NCBI GenBank assembly: GCA_018873245.2
Contig: JAEMBT020000003.1
Location: forward strand, 2,499,843-2,563,842
Direction: 5' to 3'
From: Archegozetes longisetosus
Taxonomy: Eukaryota > Arthropoda > Arachnida > Sarcoptiformes > Trhypochthoniidae
Length of the DNA: 64,000 nucleotides
Under the pieces are notes generated by a model. The model had not been told where the DNA came from and searched no databases. It worked only from the letters and a program-made list of their open reading frames with translations. Positions 24,201 to 34,734 of this stretch are shown in pieces (positions within the stretch are counted from its first letter, which is position 1; each line of letters opens with the position of its first letter). Position numbers and translations under genes: made by a program.

Positions 24201-27200
24201 CTAATCTCAAAGATGGTCCAGACAAATCATGTTCTGTTTATTTCTGATGCAATTTGTAATTCAATGTCAATAAATAATTTATTTTATATTCTTCGAAATA
24301 AAATCATAAAATTCTTTTTAGTGCTAATTTTATCTTAAGATTGATGATGCACATAAGTTCTTATTTCCGAGCTTAAGCTTGAGCTTAGCCTGTGTGCATG
24401 TTTCCAAGTGTGTTTTTATTGAAAAAAGATGTTACTTACAAAACTTTTTATTGAACTTGTTCACTTTCTTGGTCACTACACTTAGAAGATATCATTTCAG
24501 TATTTATTGATTTATATATTTTAAAAAATTGAATTACAATTTGTATTATCTATAATTTAAATCATTTCAAATGATTTACTTCAATCTCTCATTTTAGCTT
24601 TAGCTAAACTTCAATTCACGTCAACTCTATTGAATATAAAATACTCAATATTACTCAAATCATTGAATCTCATTTTAACATTTTTGTATTATTGGATATA
24701 CACATACTTTGTTTGATTGAACGTTTGTTTTCTGCATAGAAACAAATCTAAATTATGCACATAATTCAGTAAAAACTCAGAAGCTTAAAACTTCGAGCTA
24801 TACTCTTTTTTACAGGCGAGCTTTGAGCTTACTCCTCAAGCTCAAAATACGTGGAAAGTTAGTTTAAGCTTGCTTGAGCTTGTGTGCATCATTACTTAAG
24901 ACAATTCATGAATTTTCTACTGTTGGTTAAAATAAATGCCATAAAAGTACATAAATTAAGAATTGTTTCAGTTAAGTAATACCCAAGTTTATAATAAAGT
25001 ATATAACTTTGTAAATATGATTATTACTGGACTATGGAAAAATCTAGCTTTGTAAATTGTATGTTTTGTTTCCAATAATCTATCGAGTCGTGAATAATTT
25101 ATTGACTTCACTCGATACGATACAATACTAAAAACGTTAATACGTTTAGAAAAATATTGATACAATTTTCTCGTAATGTGTTTTACTAGTAACATTATAT
25201 GCAAACTAAAGTCTTTATAGATTGATAATAAGATTAATCTTTTGTGAGAATCTCAGAACATAAAAATGATCGATCGCTGCTTAAGGTTTTCAAATTTTAA
25301 ACGTAAAACCTTTATTTTGAATTTTTTCAGCATTCTGAAGAGATATTCTTAGCAAGAAGATAAATAAATGTCAGTTTTATTCTTGAACAGAATCTTTGAC
25401 AAACATTGTATTCTTAAAAAACAAATTAAATTTCTATTGAATAAAGATTCTTTTTGCTTAGAGCGATTCTATGTTGAGAACATGAATCCATTAGCTTAAG
25501 ATTCAATACACACTTCAACTCATATACACGTCTTAAAAAGTACTTTGAAATGTTTGATACAATTATAGTTCAGTTAGTTGTCGAAATTTGTTTATACTAG
25601 CTAGCATTCTTTTAGCCATTCAGTCTTCTTGGGTCAAATACTGCTTAATTTGTGACGCATTGCATTATCCGAAAACAGTTGAGCTTAACAGATGACAGCG
25701 ATATTAAAGTTAGTTTAGCCATAGTTCAAAGATCTTAACTTTCAAATTAAATTTTCTTAAACAAATCCTTTAAGACGTTGATAGAATCCATTCTTTCATC
25801 AAAACCCCATATGAGACACTCGAGTGAACAGATAATAAGAAACGGTTTACTCAAAGTTTTAAAATTAATAGAAGTGGAAAAATCAATCAAAACTACAATG
25901 AATAGAATGAATCGGTTTATCACTGAAAAATTTTTAATCGAAAATGTTTGATAATTATTTGTGTAATCTGCCAGACTTTGTTTAAGCTGAAAGTTTGAAA
26001 CAACAGAAATTGGCTAGGCTAAGTTTTCAGAGCTAATACCAGAAATCGTTAGGAAAAGAAATATCTGCTTGAAGAGTCGAATGACAGAAAGATTAGTTAA
26101 TTGTTCTCAAAGCTGGAAAATGCGATACTTCTACTTATCTATTGCACAATACTGTAATCTAATTGTAGGCTCCAGTGAATATACTATTGATTTTGATAGG
26201 AAGAAAAGTTTGCTATAAAATCGATATAAACGCAAACATAAACAAGGAATACATTAGAGAATAAGGAGTAGTTTATTTTCGGAGTCAACACAATTTGTAA
26301 ATTAAACTTTTAAAAATATAATTATTTACTTTAATAAAATAGATTTATAGCATCTTTATTACTGATCATAAACTATATATTTTAAAAATAACTTTTCAAA
26401 AATAAATATTTCCTCTCAATGTCTTTTCAGCCCTAATAGAGATTTATAAAACTTCATTAAATTTGATAAATAACACCAAAGCAAAATTTTTAAGGTCTTT
26501 AGAGAATTTATATGATTCTGAAGAAGAATGGCAACCGTTATAGTTTTGTGTCTATTTATAGAATCATTTATGAGTACTATAACGACAATTTCTCAGGTTT
26601 CATCTAATATAAGGTTAAGAACATTTTCAATCCGGTTAATAACTTTGTTCGGCCTGCCTCTTCAGACATTTGAAGACCTCTTTCACTATTATTCTCTTTT
26701 ATAAGTTTATGTGTAGGAAAAAAGGATAACTTAACAGTTGGGACTTCGACTCATTATTAGTCAATCGATAATTTGTGAACTAAGAAACAAACAATATCTC
26801 CATCGGAAAAGCTTACAAAGGATGAGATGCTAAGAATAGAAACAAGAGAAGCACTTATAAGAGACAGTAACCATTATGGTGACTATTTTCTATTATGATC
26901 CAATTATTCTCTGCAGTAACGCAGACCCATTCATATTGAGGTTTTATTAAGAAAATAACTTATGCTTAATATAATAACAAAACTATATGTTAAGAGTATA
27001 TCAAATAACGCACTGTCTAAGGACTTAAACAATAATTATCAATCATGTTAAGCATTAGAGAATCATTTATGCCTATTTAAGGGAATAATGAATATATTCT
27101 AGCAAAATGACAGTTAAGCTCATTATAAGTCTAAAAACTAAGTCTTAGCTCATGTAAAAAACTTATCAACTGTTTCTCTAAGCGCATTAGAGTGAGTCCC

Positions 27201-30200
27201 AAAGCGACTCATGTGTTATGCAGTTTTATAACTGCAAAGCTATAAGTCACGTTAACTATGAATGTCGTATCTCTTCAATTCAACATCATTTGTGATATAT
27301 TTCTGCTGTTAGAAACATATTTCATTACTTACTTCTGTATTATTATAGATATTTTTCATAATTGTTGTTATGTCATAGCAACTAGAGATAAAAATGGAAA
27401 TCTATGACTCCAGGCTTCCAAGCCATTGTTACAGTGGTATAAAAACTAAATTTCAAAAGCATTTATATGTGAAGAATCGAACATTTTTTTCTCTACTTCA
27501 TAAAGAATAGAAGTCCAATGTCAGCGAATAAAAAACACTATCGTTTATACTGAATAGAAAGCTGCAGAAAAATGTTCTTTTCAAAGTACTTTTCGCGAAC
27601 GCTTATAAGTTATTCGTTAGAGTTTGAGTTGCACTCTATTCCTAAATGAGAATCAGTTTAAAAGCTTCTATTGATTTGCTTTTAGTCTTGTTTGTTTATT
27701 GCAAAAGTTGTGATTTTAAGTAATTACTGATAGCGAAAAAGCACCAATGGAAAAAAATGAATTATTGTGTGTTCGAAGTTAGGATAAGTCAATTTGTGAA
27801 TCAGAGACAATCATTGCTAACAATCCTCTGATTGAATAGACTCTTCTTTTATCCATAGATTTCTGATTACCAAATGGGTAAAACTTTGTTAACATTTATG
27901 GCTAAGAAAGACAATCGTCAAAACTATCAGACAATAAGTTAAGCTGAATTGAGTTTCTGTTAGAAATAAGTTTCAGGAATAGCAACTCATTCATTTAGCT
28001 GTTGTCTGAATAGAACGACAGCAAAAGAATTGAGCATTAAGTTTAAACATAGCATTATCTTTTGCAGATTCAGAATCTCTGTGCAAACAAACATTTTATG
28101 CGTTAATTATACATCTGAAAAACAATCTTTTGTTATGAACGTTATGCAGAATAATCAGTTGAGTATTCCACTAATCATCTTTTGAGGATTTCAGATATCA
28201 GTGTTTTTCATGTGGGCATTAAACACTTTTATTATAATTTTATGCGCAAAATCTTTTCCAGAGATCCTCTCTATCTTTTGTGCTTCAGTTAAAAAAACAT
28301 TCATTTATTCATTTATTTATTTATTCTCAAAGCTTCCCTCAACTTAAAGAATAATAGGGAGAACATGAATAGTCTGAAATCCTCGTTTGATAATAAGGCT
28401 TATATTCTGATTCTAGCAGATTCTCTTATTCTGAAATATGCCACCATCGAACGTGTTAAAACTTGAATAATTATTCCATTTTTAAGTCTATTAAGATTGA
28501 AGATCTATTATATGCCTCGACTATGATTTTCAGTATTTTTTTCACTTAATGACTGCTTAGGGATTCAAGTTTACAAAGTTCATAAAAAAACTTAAGTTTA
28601 AGATCAATATTTTGTTCATTCTAGCATTAATAGCCCAGAATATTAGAAGTATTACTCTTTTGGGCAGAGCACACTCTTTCTATAAGTAATGTTCACTCTT
28701 TAAGCTAGATTCAAGAAATGCATAACTTATTTAAATGACATAACATTATGGCATAAAGTATGTCAAATGTGAATAAATTTTCCAAGTTTAAAGTTGATAA
28801 AAATCTAGTGGACTGGTTATGGACTAACAATGTAGAAATTATGATAAGATATTCCATCTCCAACTCCCATTACGAACTGAAAACATGATAAAATTTGATG
28901 ACTGTATCAAAATCTACATGGCATTCGTTGCATGAATAAATCGGAAAAGTTTGAAAATTCTACCCAACAAGTCTTGATCAAATCACTCGGTTTCTTATAA
29001 GACTTGCAATTGGTGTAAAAGACTAAGTTTGGTGAAGAGAATACACTATTCTTTAAGCTATATACTATTGTTTGCGTAAGTGATAAATAGTGCTTTAGCT
29101 GCAAACTTGCACTGCTATAGCAAACATAAAACATTACTACTGAGCTAACTATAAAAATTTATAGGTTATGGCGAGAAGTTTTCTCTTTCTTTTCTTGAAC
29201 TGAGAACTCCAGATTACTATAAAGGAAATGTGTGCCAAAGTCAAGTTCATTTAGCGCTTTATTGTTAGCTAAAAAGATTACCATGAAATGAACAGTCAAA
29301 CATTCTTTTTATAGTTATCTTTCTTTCTTTTCCTCTACCTCGAAGACCAATATTATTGCTAATATTGAAAAATGTTTCAATTCCAAAGTATTTAATCTTT
29401 TTTGAATCTTGATTTATAGCAAAAGTTATATTTGGTAGAATTTTGGAAAAATGACATAAAATCGATTTTTACTATCATTTCAGAAGCTGTGGTGCAGCAA
29501 AACATTCCATTTGGACAGATTCAATAGAGCTTAATTTGACAGAAATTCATTTCAACCAGTAGATTTTTAAAGAATATTCTTAAAATTCTATAATATTTAT
29601 ATTAATACTGCAGATGGCAAGAATACGAGTACTCAATCCTTCGTTGAGAAAGAAAACGGATTTAATGCTTGAACCAATTGAACGGTTCATTAACTTAAAA
29701 ATTTGAAATTCAAATTGTGTAATATTGAATTTTATCAATAAAAACATTTTCTACTCTTCATCATCTTTCTTTACAAAATTGAAGAATCGTTTTATGTGTT
29801 CATAAAGGCTCATTCTGTTTGAGTGTCGAATCGTTTGCGTGATAGCAACAGAAAATGCTCTATTAATTTGTAGGCTAAACTTATGTTCTACTTCAATATC
29901 AAGAGTTGTTTAGTTTGATTAATGATAAGATTTAAGATATAAAAGAATATCGAGTTTTATGAATTCTATAATTTAACGATACTTGTGAAAACTGTATTTT
30001 GGATATTTTTATGTTAGAAACACATTCAGATTTCAGTAGTAATAGCTTTTGCTAAAACAGTTTCAATTTTTATATCAATTAGAATACAGCAATTATTTTT
30101 ACCGATATTAGGTTTCTTTCCTTTTATTTTACTTCTACCTTTTGTAAATCTATCTCATTTAAAATTGTTTGCCAGCATGAAACTAGATTAGCAATTTATA

Positions 30201-30725
30201 AGTTTTTATTGTTTTACGTGTATAGATTTTTGATACCAGAAAAACTAAAACTATGATAAGCTCAACTCTACAATATTTTACTTTTTCAACAAAACCATGC
30301 AACAAATTGCAAAGAAAAAATTAAAACTGAAATTAAATGCAAAACCAATACTTAACATAACAGCAAAAAAGATTGAACTGTAATTTATAGAAGAATTCAG
30401 AGGTTCTAAATCATACCTTGAATTCCATTTTTGCGAGAACATCATATTTTCTGACTCGTTGAACATGTTTTCTAAACTTCGATAGTTCCATACGAGTTTG
30501 TGGTATCAATTCTTTGATAGCGTCTTCCGGATCTTCACTATTAATTGATAGCAAACCCGAGTTAAGTAAAGTTAACTGCATTCTATGAAAAGATTCGGAT
30601 TTCGGAAGTTTAGTATAAAAGGCAAAACAATTAGTTTTCTCTCTGTCGGATTCGTTATCACTCGTGAATGGTTGAGATGAACACACATTATTATCACTGT
30701 TTTTATTCCTAGATGTTTTACCCAT
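11360..30725 (-). CDS. Tandem-domain receptor-type tyrosine phosphatase (12 exons seen)
   Basis: Exons in coding order: 30417-30725, 23472-23559, 23303-23379, 22789-23058, 22422-22621, 22205-22340, 21428-21577, 15149-15248, 12648-12724, 12460-12591, 12065-12381, 11360-11495. Every junction has GT-AG ends and all phases agree, giving about 664 codons. The order is N-terminal segment, D1, linker, D2. The linker is continuous from EQYKFIYETIEE to CAGGHRIENRDKNRD, then PPDNFRPYL, which by eye resembles the kappa/mu-type (R2B) receptor phosphatases of arthropods. I see no extracellular domains; a moderately hydrophobic stretch precedes the first ATG (30726-30780), so a membrane segment and more 5' exons are possible. 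The final exon after 11360 was not found. The gene is transcribed through introns of about 6.9 and 6.2 kb that are filled with repeats. Subfamily assignment is uncertain. Confidence 0.85.
12725..16239. other. Intron sequence of the phosphatase gene
   Basis: Apart from the 100-nt exon at 15149-15248 this is AT-rich intron. I see no transposon ends, RNA gene or other exon. A - strand open stretch at 14415-14627 has no family resemblance. Confidence 0.4.
16240..16710 (+). pseudogene. Decayed protein-kinase domain fragment (copy A)
   Basis: Antisense to the phosphatase intron. A + strand frame at about 16435-16560 reads ALMALRYPNIVDIS followed by a segment with HVIYIVTK, like the alphaC-to-hinge part of a kinase domain (the HPNIV...YIV motif). 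Downstream, a short stretch near 16630-16690 with RDLH may correspond to the catalytic loop region. Several stops and frame changes break it. Two more copies lie at 18484 and 19930. The kinase family cannot be named from what is left. Confidence 0.5.
16727..16880. mobile_element. pogo/Tigger-type MITE
   Basis: A stretch of about 150 bp begins tacagtaatatctcgatata and ends with the inverse of a similar end (gattcgctatattgaggtaa). The tip CAGT followed by CTCGATATAGTGAAC resembles pogo-class terminal repeats. No coding sequence. A shorter palindrome with the same CAGT...ACTG tips lies at 17361-17412. The superfamily call rests on the tips only. Confidence 0.45.
16881..17893. other. Intron sequence with one unexplained open frame
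   Basis: A + strand frame from 16958 to 17143 is open for about 60 codons, with acidic and leucine-rich character (it includes EQLGELQNLLRDDL) and a stop just upstream of it. There is no ATG at its start. It may be a piece of a decayed gene, perhaps linked to the kinase-like fragments beside it. Otherwise nothing is recognised. Confidence 0.3.
17894..18412. mobile_element. hAT-type MITE with intact 8-bp target duplication
   Basis: The element starts TAGGGTGACCACC and ends with its exact inverse GGTGGTCACCCTA. It is flanked on both sides by the identical 8 bp GTCATGGT (17886-17893 and 18413-18420), the target-duplication size of hAT transposons. Internal sequence near both ends carries several CGGGAC/GTCCCG motifs, which are typical of this MITE style. 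It is 519 bp with no transposase. It lies in the phosphatase intron. The perfect duplication argues for fairly recent insertion. Confidence 0.9.
18484..19330 (+). pseudogene. Decayed protein-kinase domain fragment (copy B)
   Basis: The first 63 codons (ATG at 18484) hold the N-lobe: a short lead, then SLEGKPCAVKHIKVVRL, with the AVK lysine of the ATP site. After a frame change a stretch near 18900-18980 reads LTLKFADFGLTKA, the DFG magnesium-binding motif with its preceding beta strand. Between and after these are stops and frameshifts, so no full kinase can be made. It sits antisense in the phosphatase intron, 70 bp after the hAT MITE. The kinase family is not identifiable by eye. Confidence 0.6.
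19930..20631 (+). pseudogene. Decayed protein-kinase domain fragment (copy C)
   Basis: About 20020-20080 reads HPNIVDVNHVLTV (alphaC region). At 20200-20260 it has GFAYLHRNKIAYLDVHQNI, where the HRD motif has become YLD, followed after a short gap by LTLKFVDFSLAW, a degenerate DFG (DFS). The open frame then runs to 20631 with a lysine- and acid-rich tail that includes DIRKLVKEMI. Both catalytic signatures are altered and the 5' part has stops, so it is a pseudogene. Order and spacing match copies A and B, so these are remnants of a duplicated kinase-like gene. Confidence 0.6.
20541..20930 (+). repeat. Direct duplication of about 120 bp
   Basis: The block at 20541-20660 (ctcatttttt ... ggttacaggcaagatcg ... 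attctgaattaactact) recurs at 20792-20928 in the same orientation with small insertions. The first copy covers the 3' end of the kinase-like fragment C. This is a local tandem duplication. Confidence 0.75.
21428..23559 (-). CDS. Phosphatase D1 domain exons (altered catalytic motifs)
   Basis: Six exons. In order they read: ENQIKNSYKKYLPYDYNRVV, DYINASYID, NAYIVAQGPNEHTIVDFW, then IIVMLTKVFDFIRVMCAQYW, YRIIYQLHFHSWSANSCP, GPLIVHC joined across an 81-nt intron to SDGCGRTGTYLCLDANLEL, and EQYKFIYETIEESYICG. The catalytic Cys and Arg of the P-loop are present (HCSDGCGRTG), but the loop Ala is Asp. The WPD general-acid Asp is missing (WSAN), and the KNRY phosphotyrosine-loop Arg is Ser. The first two changes match those known to silence IA-2 (PTPRN). 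So D1 is probably inactive or very weak. Junctions between 23379/23472 and 22340/22422 restore codons split by introns, supporting the model. Confidence 0.88.
23560..24337. other. Intron sequence, nothing recognised
   Basis: Left part of the long first visible intron of the phosphatase gene. No coding exon, RNA gene or transposon end is seen. Confidence 0.4.
24338..24895. mobile_element. hAT-like MITE with AGCTCA/AAGCTTGAGC subterminal repeats
   Basis: The ends are inverted: gatgatgcaca with gagcttaagcttgagctta on the left, and its inverse (taagcttgcttgagcttgtgtgcatcat) on the right. Just outside both ends lies CTTAAGA(T/C), a possible 7-8 bp target duplication, though CTTAAG is itself a palindrome. 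The many GAGCTT/AAGCTC words near both ends resemble the AGCTCA arrays of the hAT element at 43669-46055. No coding sequence. Confidence 0.6.
24896..30416. other. Intron sequence, no gene supported
   Basis: The bulk of the first visible phosphatase intron. A - strand open stretch of about 75 codons at 28907-29134 contains several Cys and aromatic residues but has no splice or family support. Short tandem attt units occur near 28302-28325. I see nothing else. Confidence 0.4.
30417..30725 (-). CDS. N-terminal (juxtamembrane) exon of the phosphatase
   Basis: The exon starts at an ATG (30725) and gives 103 codons: a Ser/Asn/Lys-rich segment, then EDPEDAIKELIPQTRMELSK and a basic helix ending with MEFK at a GTATGA donor, in phase 0. 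The next exon (23472-23559) also starts in phase 0, and the join MEFK-LISK followed by KNSYKKYLPYD has the usual spacing between the juxtamembrane EFxxL segment and the KNxY motif. Membership is therefore inferred. Upstream of the ATG the frame stays open for about 25 codons, partly hydrophobic, after a possible acceptor (CTTCAG at about 30781), so a membrane segment could be encoded here in a longer transcript. Confidence 0.6.
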
Positions 30726-32148
30726 AATTGACAGGCAGAAAAGTTTAGTCAGAGAGCAATAAATACTAAAGATGATCTGAAGAAACTGTTGACCATCAGC
30801 CCTCTACTGAGATGTGCGTGTTTTCTATACGAAAAGCTATTACTATGAGACAACTCGTTCAATGGCAAGTTCAGTAAGTCAAGTACGCGCTACCAGCTCT
30901 GTTGAGATGCTCTCTATCAATATATCACAGAATCAAAGCACTCGACGAATCCTAGAAATTGTGTTTCAGAGAAACAGCGCATTCACCAAAATGCTATATC
31001 GCACTTCTTCAGGAGTTTCACTTATTGATTGATATTCCTCAGGTTTTGCTATTAAACCAAACACAGATATTTCAGCTATTTTTAGATCCAATATTTTTAC
31101 CCTCAAGTTGAGTCGTTTTATATAAAAGTATAGCCTATTGAAAAGTTAACTTCTATTTTTAGGCTAAAACTCATTACCCTTTTATTAAAATTTTTTGATT
31201 AACTTCTCGAATGAATGCTTGTTATATTTGGTTCGCTCTTATTTGTACGGAAATCTTTTTTATTCTCATTCATTAGAAAGCTATAAAATATTATTGCTTT
31301 CAATGGGTAATTCGATGGCAAGTCATATAACTTTAACGTGTGAAGCTTTGAATTACATTACATTATATTAAAATTGTTTGATTAATTTTCAAATGCAATT
31401 TGCGAAGTTGTCAGCTATTAGTGAATAGAAGCTTTAAGAATAATAAGGTTTAGGATAACTTTGGAATTATGAGACTTGACATGCGTTATCAATTGTTATT
31501 TTTACGCCACAAAATAAAATTATAATTTCCTGTTGAGTGTTTGTTTGCCTTCACGTGCAAATAACACTTTATTTGGTTCTCAAAATAGTTTCATCATATA
31601 CTCAAACATTTACTTCTGATGAAAATCGAAAATTGTTTGAATAAATTCAAAAACACAAATCAGACAACTTTGTTTACTCTGTTAGTCAGACAATGACTTC
31701 CAAGTTCTTAATTTTGAGAGCCAATTCTGGGAATTTACTCAATAAGTGACTATAAAAAAATAAACATCTGAATAGCTTTATCAGTTTTTAAAACTTGATA
31801 ACTTTGCTATGAATCAAGTCTTCTGTGAACTGTTTGCTATTGACTTTTCATCTGATGAATCGATTTTCTTGAAGATGAACATAATCTGCAAACTGATATA
31901 ACTTTTAAATTATTTGTCTATAATTCAACTGAAGTACTACTGCCTAGAGAAATTTCTTAGAAAGACTATGAATATGTTTGGATTTTTCCTATTATGATAT
32001 AAGCTCAGCCTAAGCAACTCAAGCAATCTTAATATAAAACAATTAATAGGAACAAACATTGATTTTTTATTTGCGTTTTAATGACAGATTGTTAAGAGGT
32101 TGACTCAGACATCCGTATCTACCTAGTAATTACAAACCTAATAATGAG
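30726..32148. other. Intergenic between divergent genes
   Basis: It lies upstream of the phosphatase gene (-) and of the small secreted-protein gene (+), so promoters of both are expected. A + strand open frame at 30814-31032 lacks an ATG and family support. Nothing else is recognised. Confidence 0.4.
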
Positions 32149-32156
32149 TATAAAAA
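32149..32156 (+). promoter_or_regulatory. TATA box of the secreted-protein gene
   Basis: TATAAAAA lies 97 bp upstream of the ATG at 32246. A possible start site around 32180 (TTATTAC) would be about 31 bp downstream, the usual TATA-to-initiator spacing. No strong TCAGT initiator is present. Confidence 0.5.
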
Positions 32157-32245
32157 TGATATGCAGATCACTTTAAGTTATTACTGCGTTTAAGCTTTTA
32201 CTGAAGATTTTCTCATTATTTTGTTGTGAAGCTGAAACAAAAAAA

Positions 32246-32656
32246 ATGAATAACTCGTTCAAAATCATATTTAAATTGTTTGCATTCATTGTATTGGCAA
32301 ATGCTCTTCGGTTCAACTCGTGCTTAGGCAATAGCACACCATTTGAATGCAAATGCCTTAAAAAACTTAATAACGAGGAACGAAATGAGTACTCGAGATG
32401 TCAGCAAGTCTTAAATTCTAGTGACGTGGCGAACGATGGACTTCAGTATTGTTGCGCGATTAGAGAGTTTGAAAGATGTGCTCTAACTTTGATCCGCAAA
32501 AAATGTCACGATTTTGGTATAAGTTTATTTGAAGATCAAGTCAGAGCTACCAACGCTTTGTGTACTGTTATAACTGGAGGTTTCGGCAGATGTGATAATA
32601 TTATACCGACTCCTGTTTATAACTTAAGAGTTGATGGCAAACAAACTGCTTCTTAA
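32246..32656 (+). CDS. Small secreted cysteine-rich protein
   Basis: 136 residues in one exon with an ATG in context aaaaaaATGaa. A signal peptide is evident: two Lys in the first ten residues, then a hydrophobic core (LFAFIVLANAL), with likely cleavage around residues 22-29. The mature part has nine to ten Cys, including the CKC pair, a YCC pair and single Cys in RCALT, KKCHD, LCTV and RCDN, so several disulphides are likely. Two N-glycosylation sequons (NST and NSS) are present. I do not recognise the family; length, signal and Cys density fit arthropod secreted effectors, salivary or haemolymph proteins, but no function can be assigned. It has its own TATA box and no close neighbour. Confidence 0.8.
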   Translation: MNNSFKIIFKLFAFIVLANALRFNSCLGNSTPFECKCLKKLNNEERNEYSRCQQVLNSSDVANDGLQYCCAIREFERCALTLIRKKCHDFGISLFEDQVRATNALCTVITGGFGRCDNIIPTPVYNLRVDGKQTAS

Positions 32657-33340
32657 AGCAACTCTTTCATTAGAATCAACTTAATATAAACATACACAGA
32701 AGAACTTCTGTCACTGAACTTTATGCTTAAGCTTGAGAGTTATGTAGAAGTTTAGGACTTATAATCTGCTAAATGTCTTGTAATCATATACTGTTATTAA
32801 TAATTAATTCTTATATATGAATCACATGTTTTATGTTTGATTAATTATTTCTATAGTTTCAATATTTCTCAAGGTGATCAATAGCTTTATTTGTTTTTCT
32901 TGAATTACAGAATTGAATAAATTGTATCTTAGAAAATAAACATCAATGTTGCTTCGACTCAGTCTGTAATTATCTTTTCAACATTTAAAAATTCTTTCAC
33001 TCATTGCTCTTCGTGAGATCTGAAAAGTGATAAAATTTACTGTTTTGCTTTCAAAAATATTTGAATAGCAGCAAATATTGTCCAGTTCCAGATCATAAGA
33101 ATCACATCCGTACTAGAAACTTCAATAGCAGTATATATTGGAAAAAGCTTTTTATTCAAGTTTCTTTTGTTAAATTACATCTAAAATCAAGCCATCCTAA
33201 AACGAATAAACTATTTTTTATTAACATTAATATTAGTTTTACATTTTATTTGCTTCTCAAAAATCGCACGAAATCATACCTGTTTTGGAGATCACACGGC
33301 TTTCCATGCTTTTGTCTCAAGCATTTCAATAATTCTAATA
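32657..33340. other. Intergenic, nothing recognised
   Basis: 3' flank of the secreted-protein gene; an AATAAA at about 32915 is the first plausible polyadenylation signal. A + strand open frame from 33061 has no ATG start and reads into the mariner element, so it is not taken as a gene. Confidence 0.4.
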
Positions 33341-34271
33341 AGGTGTTCGGAGAAAAAATCCACACAAAATCAGTTTACAGGTAATACATATAAAAATTGT
33401 TTTTCAAAAGTTCTGAGTACTTAAATTAATTGCGTAGTTATTGTAGTTTTTAAAATCGATATCATTTGCATAAATGAATATAGTCTGTAAATATGCAGAC
33501 ACTAAATGAAAATAGGAGAAGGATATACATTGCAAATTTCTATAAACAAAATATAAGTAAAGGAAAAACCTTTACTGTAAATTATCTTAAACGTGGCCAC
33601 AAGAACTGTATATAACATTATAACTCGAGTAGACAATAATTAACCACTTGAGAGAAGGCCTGGCAGTGGCTGAAATCTCAAGAAATCAAAAAGGGACATT
33701 GAAAACTATATCGAAAAAATGTGAACACAGTAAGTAAAAGTTACGTGAAATTGAGAAAAGAATTAAATGTTTCCGATAAAACTTCCAAAAGTTATTTAAT
33801 TAAGTATGGAATTAAAAAATTCAAAAGAAAAACTGCTCCAAAAAGCAATGAAAACCAAAAACTAAGCAAAGAAAGTGTTTAAGTAAGTTGAGAATGCTTG
33901 CACTTAAGCCATCACTAAAAACATAATAGAAGATGACGAAAGTTATTTTACATTTGATGGTTCAAGTGGTTACAATAGTGATTCATATTTTGCATATCCA
34001 TCTCTTAAAGCTGAATTTGTTGAATATTTGTTCGAAAAATTAAAAGAGATACGAAGAAACTGTCAGAAAACTATTTCCAAAGCCTATTATCGTGTATTAG
34101 AACTTGAATACGAATAGTTATGTACAAAAGGCCACAATCAGCAATTAACTAAACTAAAATTATTGATCTATTTTTACGTTAATTTTATGCAAAATTTCTT
34201 TCGTTTTTATTCACTAATAAAAAAAGTTATAAACAATTGAATTTTGTGCGGATTTTTTTCTCCGAACACCT
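33341..34271 (+). mobile_element. Internally deleted mariner/Tc1 element
   Basis: Terminal inverted repeats AGGTGTTCGGAGAAAAAA(T)CC face each other at 33341 and 34271, and TA flanks both sides. The 931-bp body has degenerate transposase pieces on the + strand: a lysine-rich segment, then a short frame with EDDESYFTFDGSS (the first catalytic Asp region) and fragments of a later part (NYFQSLL). Most of the C-terminal half is missing. It is a non-autonomous, dead copy with good ends. Confidence 0.8.
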
Positions 34272-34479
34272 TAGTAAGGCTTATCTGAAATGCGAATATT
34301 TTTCAGCTGGCTCTTCAACCAATGATAGCTTCGGTTGCCAGTTTTGCTCGAACTCTTCCCTGGAACTTTCACATCAAAGGGAGACGCTTTGATTTGAAAA
34401 CGATTTCCCAATGATAAAAATTGTGTTAAATTTAAATGACTCATCTATCTAAGGAATATTTAGTTCTAGATTTACAAGC

Positions 34480-34720
34480 TTTTAGTAATTCAACATATTT
34501 TGAAGCATAATCAGCGAATTCCATGGTAATTTTTGAATTAATACACTTTATATTTGCCTCCTTTTAATGACAAAAGTTCTATAGTAACATTACAATTCTT
34601 ATTTTTCCATCGAAAGACTATTTCTATTAGATGTTAGCAGAATAGTTCGGACAATCATATCTCAAGATTGATAAAGAATTTAAACATTTTTACGCTATTT
34701 TACTACACATTAGAGTAATA
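34480..34720 (-). mobile_element. hAT transposase tail fragment
   Basis: On the - strand a frame reads EANIKCINSKITMEFADYAS, matching the tail of the hAT relic at 4884-5400 (the INCN...EFADYVSKN part). Upstream frames are shattered. It is a short, old fragment. Confidence 0.5.
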
Positions 34721-34734
34721 TATGCTAGATGATG

